Below, piece by piece: positions 62,669-64,000 of a DNA stretch of 64,000 nt. The DNA comes from an uncultured Pseudomonadales bacterium (lineage in GTDB: Bacteria > Pseudomonadota > Gammaproteobacteria > Pseudomonadales > UBA7434). The DNA lies in assembly GCA_943788835.1 (NCBI GenBank), contig CALSRU010000004.1, positions 366,300-430,299 of the forward strand, written 5' to 3'. A program made the translations under genes and the position numbers. The notes beneath the pieces were generated by a model. The model had not been told where the DNA came from and made no database searches. It saw only the letters and a program-made list of their open reading frames with translations. Numbering within the stretch: position 1 is the stretch's first letter; each line of letters starts with the position of its first letter.

Positions 62669-63914
62669 CACAGATTACAGTTGATAACATTTTGCTTAGT
62701 CAGCGTGTAGATTTAAGTGGCTCAAAGATACGGTGCCTGGAGTACTAGAGGAGCAAAAAAAAACGCCGTTTGCAGTTCTAATCAATTCAAGCATGGCTAG
62801 ATTACAGAGAAAGTATTCTAACTGTGAATATCATCTTGCCTAAATGCTCATGCTAAGCAGCACTAGCAATGAGTGGGGTCAGGTGGGGCCTTTCCAGTGC
62901 AAACGCAAATGGCAGCTCCGTAACATTATCCGCCATCATGCAACAGTAACCGCCTGTTGCAGCTTCTTTTGCCATGACATCTTTGCAATCTCTGATGAAA
63001 AATCAGTTACCACAAGGTGGCATCGGCATGCTCTATGGCCGTAATTCGTATATGGTAGTTGTTGAGGTGGCTACCGGACGTGTACGGATGAGTCTCGAGC
63101 CGGCAAACCAGCGGGATTATAATTTGCTAGTAGCAGACCTGGACGATTCTTTGCACGGTGTAGGAGTGGGCGACGCAGCCATGAACGCTGCATTGTTTCG
63201 GTATTCCCCCTGTGGCGGAGGGGTATCGGTGCAAGAGCGTGACATCGCGGGGACACGGTTTATCCATGTTGCGATTCTCGGTAAACCAAAAGTTCATCCC
63301 GGTGGCATGATGCAGTCCAGCGCTAACAAGTCGCACGTAGTGGGTTTTGGAGCGGGCACGCATTGTGACCATCATGAGCTTGCCCGAGGGTGATTTCGTT
63401 GGAGTGGTGGGGAGCGCCGAGCATGACGAAGATATGCCCGGCGCGTTAAGGCTCGTTTGAGAGCCGTTGAGCCGCGAGCGCCGCGGATAGTCGCGTTGCC
63501 TTCGCCAACCGTTGCGTTTTTTCATTTTGGCTCAGGCATGCGCAGCGTTTAGGCGCCAGTAACGCTGCCCTAAAATCGGTGCAGCGCTCCCTGAAGAGGG
63601 TGATCTATCTTTTTCCGATGCCGACCCTCAGTCAGTGTCTTCACTTAAGCATGAATAATTGCTAGTCGATTGTGAGTGGCTAGGCACTTGTAGTAGGTTG
63701 AGCAATGTTAGGGGGTATTATATCCTTCCAAAGTGCCTCGGTGGCGGTATTAGGAAAGTGACGGTAAGCTACTCCATGTTTGTTAGGAGGGCGGAAGCCC
63801 TATAGAAACAACGCGCCATGACTGTGCTATCCCAAAACAGCTGCGTGGCGACCCTGGCGCTGAGCAAATAGACCACTTGAACGTTGAATCGGCATTCAGC
63901 ACGGAGGAGCCAAA
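62669..63914. other. Long stretch with no convincing gene
   Basis: About 1.25 kb where composition seems to shift to higher G+C after 63000. It contains one open frame of moderate quality (separate entry), hairpins GGCTC-GTTTGA-GAGCC (63450-63465) and CAGCGTT...AACGCTG (about 63542-63566), and no recognisable RNA or mobile element. Confidence 0.4.
63031..63393 (+). CDS. Possible protein, unknown
   Basis: From ATG 63031 the frame encodes 120 residues with a fairly natural composition (YMVVVEVATGRVRMSLEPAN; DYNLLVADLDDSLHG; GTRFIHVAILGK). No strong ribosome site or family is seen, and codon use differs somewhat from neighbours. It may be real, foreign or spurious. Confidence 0.3.
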   Translation, partial: LYGRNSYMVVVEVATGRVRMSLEPANQRDYNLLVADLDDSLHGVGVGDAAMNAALFRYSPCGGGVSVQERDIAGTRFIHVAILGKPKVHPGGMMQSSANKSHVVGFGAGTHCDHHELARG

Positions 63915-64000
63915 ATGGGCCGTATTAAAGATTTTTTCCGGCGTATTAATCGCGCCGTGACTGAAGTGGGGATAGAACACTTCAGTGATGACAAGGATTG
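63915..64000 (+). CDS. Start of an unrecognised gene (cut by window edge)
   Basis: An ATG at 63915 follows GGAGGA at ideal spacing and opens MGRIKDFFRRINRAVTEVGI, then EHFSDDKD to the window end. The N-terminus is amphipathic and basic. The strong ribosome site is the main support. Too little is visible for a function. Confidence 0.55.
   Translation, partial: MGRIKDFFRRINRAVTEVGIEHFSDDKD

Noticed and set aside
63325-63455. Integron attC-like pair CTAACAA ... GTTAAGG
   Set aside because: The distance is in range but the core sites do not fit RYYYAAC/GTTRRRY and the inner arms do not pair; no integrase or cassette is seen.
63127-63525. 132-codon minus-strand frame
   Set aside because: Its composition is unnatural (Arg/Ser/His-rich, many Cys), it has no ribosome site, and it overlaps a better plus-strand candidate.
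1-64000. tRNA genes, rRNA genes, CRISPR arrays and insertion sequences
   Set aside because: I looked for T-loop patterns, regular short repeats and transposase motifs and found none.

Overview
The window reads as chromosomal DNA of a free-living, probably marine, gammaproteobacterium. I infer this from family membership and gene order only: 4.5S RNA-dnaX-ybaB-recR, rnd-ycgL, csiV next to mfd, a rhombosortase, a DUF2835 protein and an aerotolerance (Bat) operon. No rRNA, tRNA, CRISPR array, insertion sequence or integrase was recognised. Base composition looks moderate throughout, with more A+T around 33.7-35.6 kb and more G+C in the last 1.3 kb (judged by eye, not computed).

Layout. 1-8.3 kb, minus strand: moxR-DUF58-DUF4381-batA-batB/C-batD, with the start of an AmpG-like permease downstream. 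8.5-14 kb, plus strand: DUF2835, 4.5S RNA, dnaX with an internal programmed frameshift signal, ybaB, recR, rnd, ycgL and a small membrane protein. 14-19.4 kb: a large membrane-anchored VWA protein, then a second MoxR/VWA (CoxE-like) pair. 19.7-30.3 kb: ammonium channel, endonuclease III, an MscS channel, methylthioinosine phosphorylase, csiV, mfd, rhombosortase and a FrnE-like DsbA protein. 30.8-37.5 kb: an eight-heme cytochrome/TPR gene broken by a one-base frameshift, a cold-shock gene with a strong promoter and long leader, an unusual Rieske protein in a gene-poor A+T-rich stretch, a Nudix hydrolase and a UbiB/ABC1 protein. 37.9-44.5 kb: lipid and small-molecule metabolism (delta-9 desaturase, old yellow enzyme, TauD-like dioxygenase, SDR, enoyl-CoA hydratase) and a second MscS. 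44.9-51 kb: RND adaptor and pump, and RlmG. 51.1-53.7 kb: an ECF sigma factor operon with DUF3619-like, small exported, DUF3106 and a frameshifted small exported protein. 54.2-64 kb: gnd, a tiny PEP-CTERM protein, sterol desaturase-like enzyme, GAF/degenerate GGDEF protein, SDR, CvfB-like RNA-binding protein, renalase-like oxidoreductase, a DUF6435 protein, then about 1.2 kb with no convincing gene and the start of one more gene.

How they fit together. The Bat operon and the second MoxR/VWA locus are both AAA+ chaperone plus von Willebrand adaptor modules, giving four VWA proteins within 19 kb. The 4.5S/dnaX/ybaB/recR block serves protein targeting, replication and recombination, and mfd and nth add DNA repair. 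The sigma operon looks like a self-contained envelope regulatory unit.

The most unusual items are the Rieske protein at 34.2 kb, which carries a full set of ring-hydroxylating-oxygenase ligands in reversed domain order; the dnaX frameshift signal; two genes each broken by what looks like one extra base; and the tiny PEP-CTERM substrate in a window whose only sorting protease is a rhombosortase.
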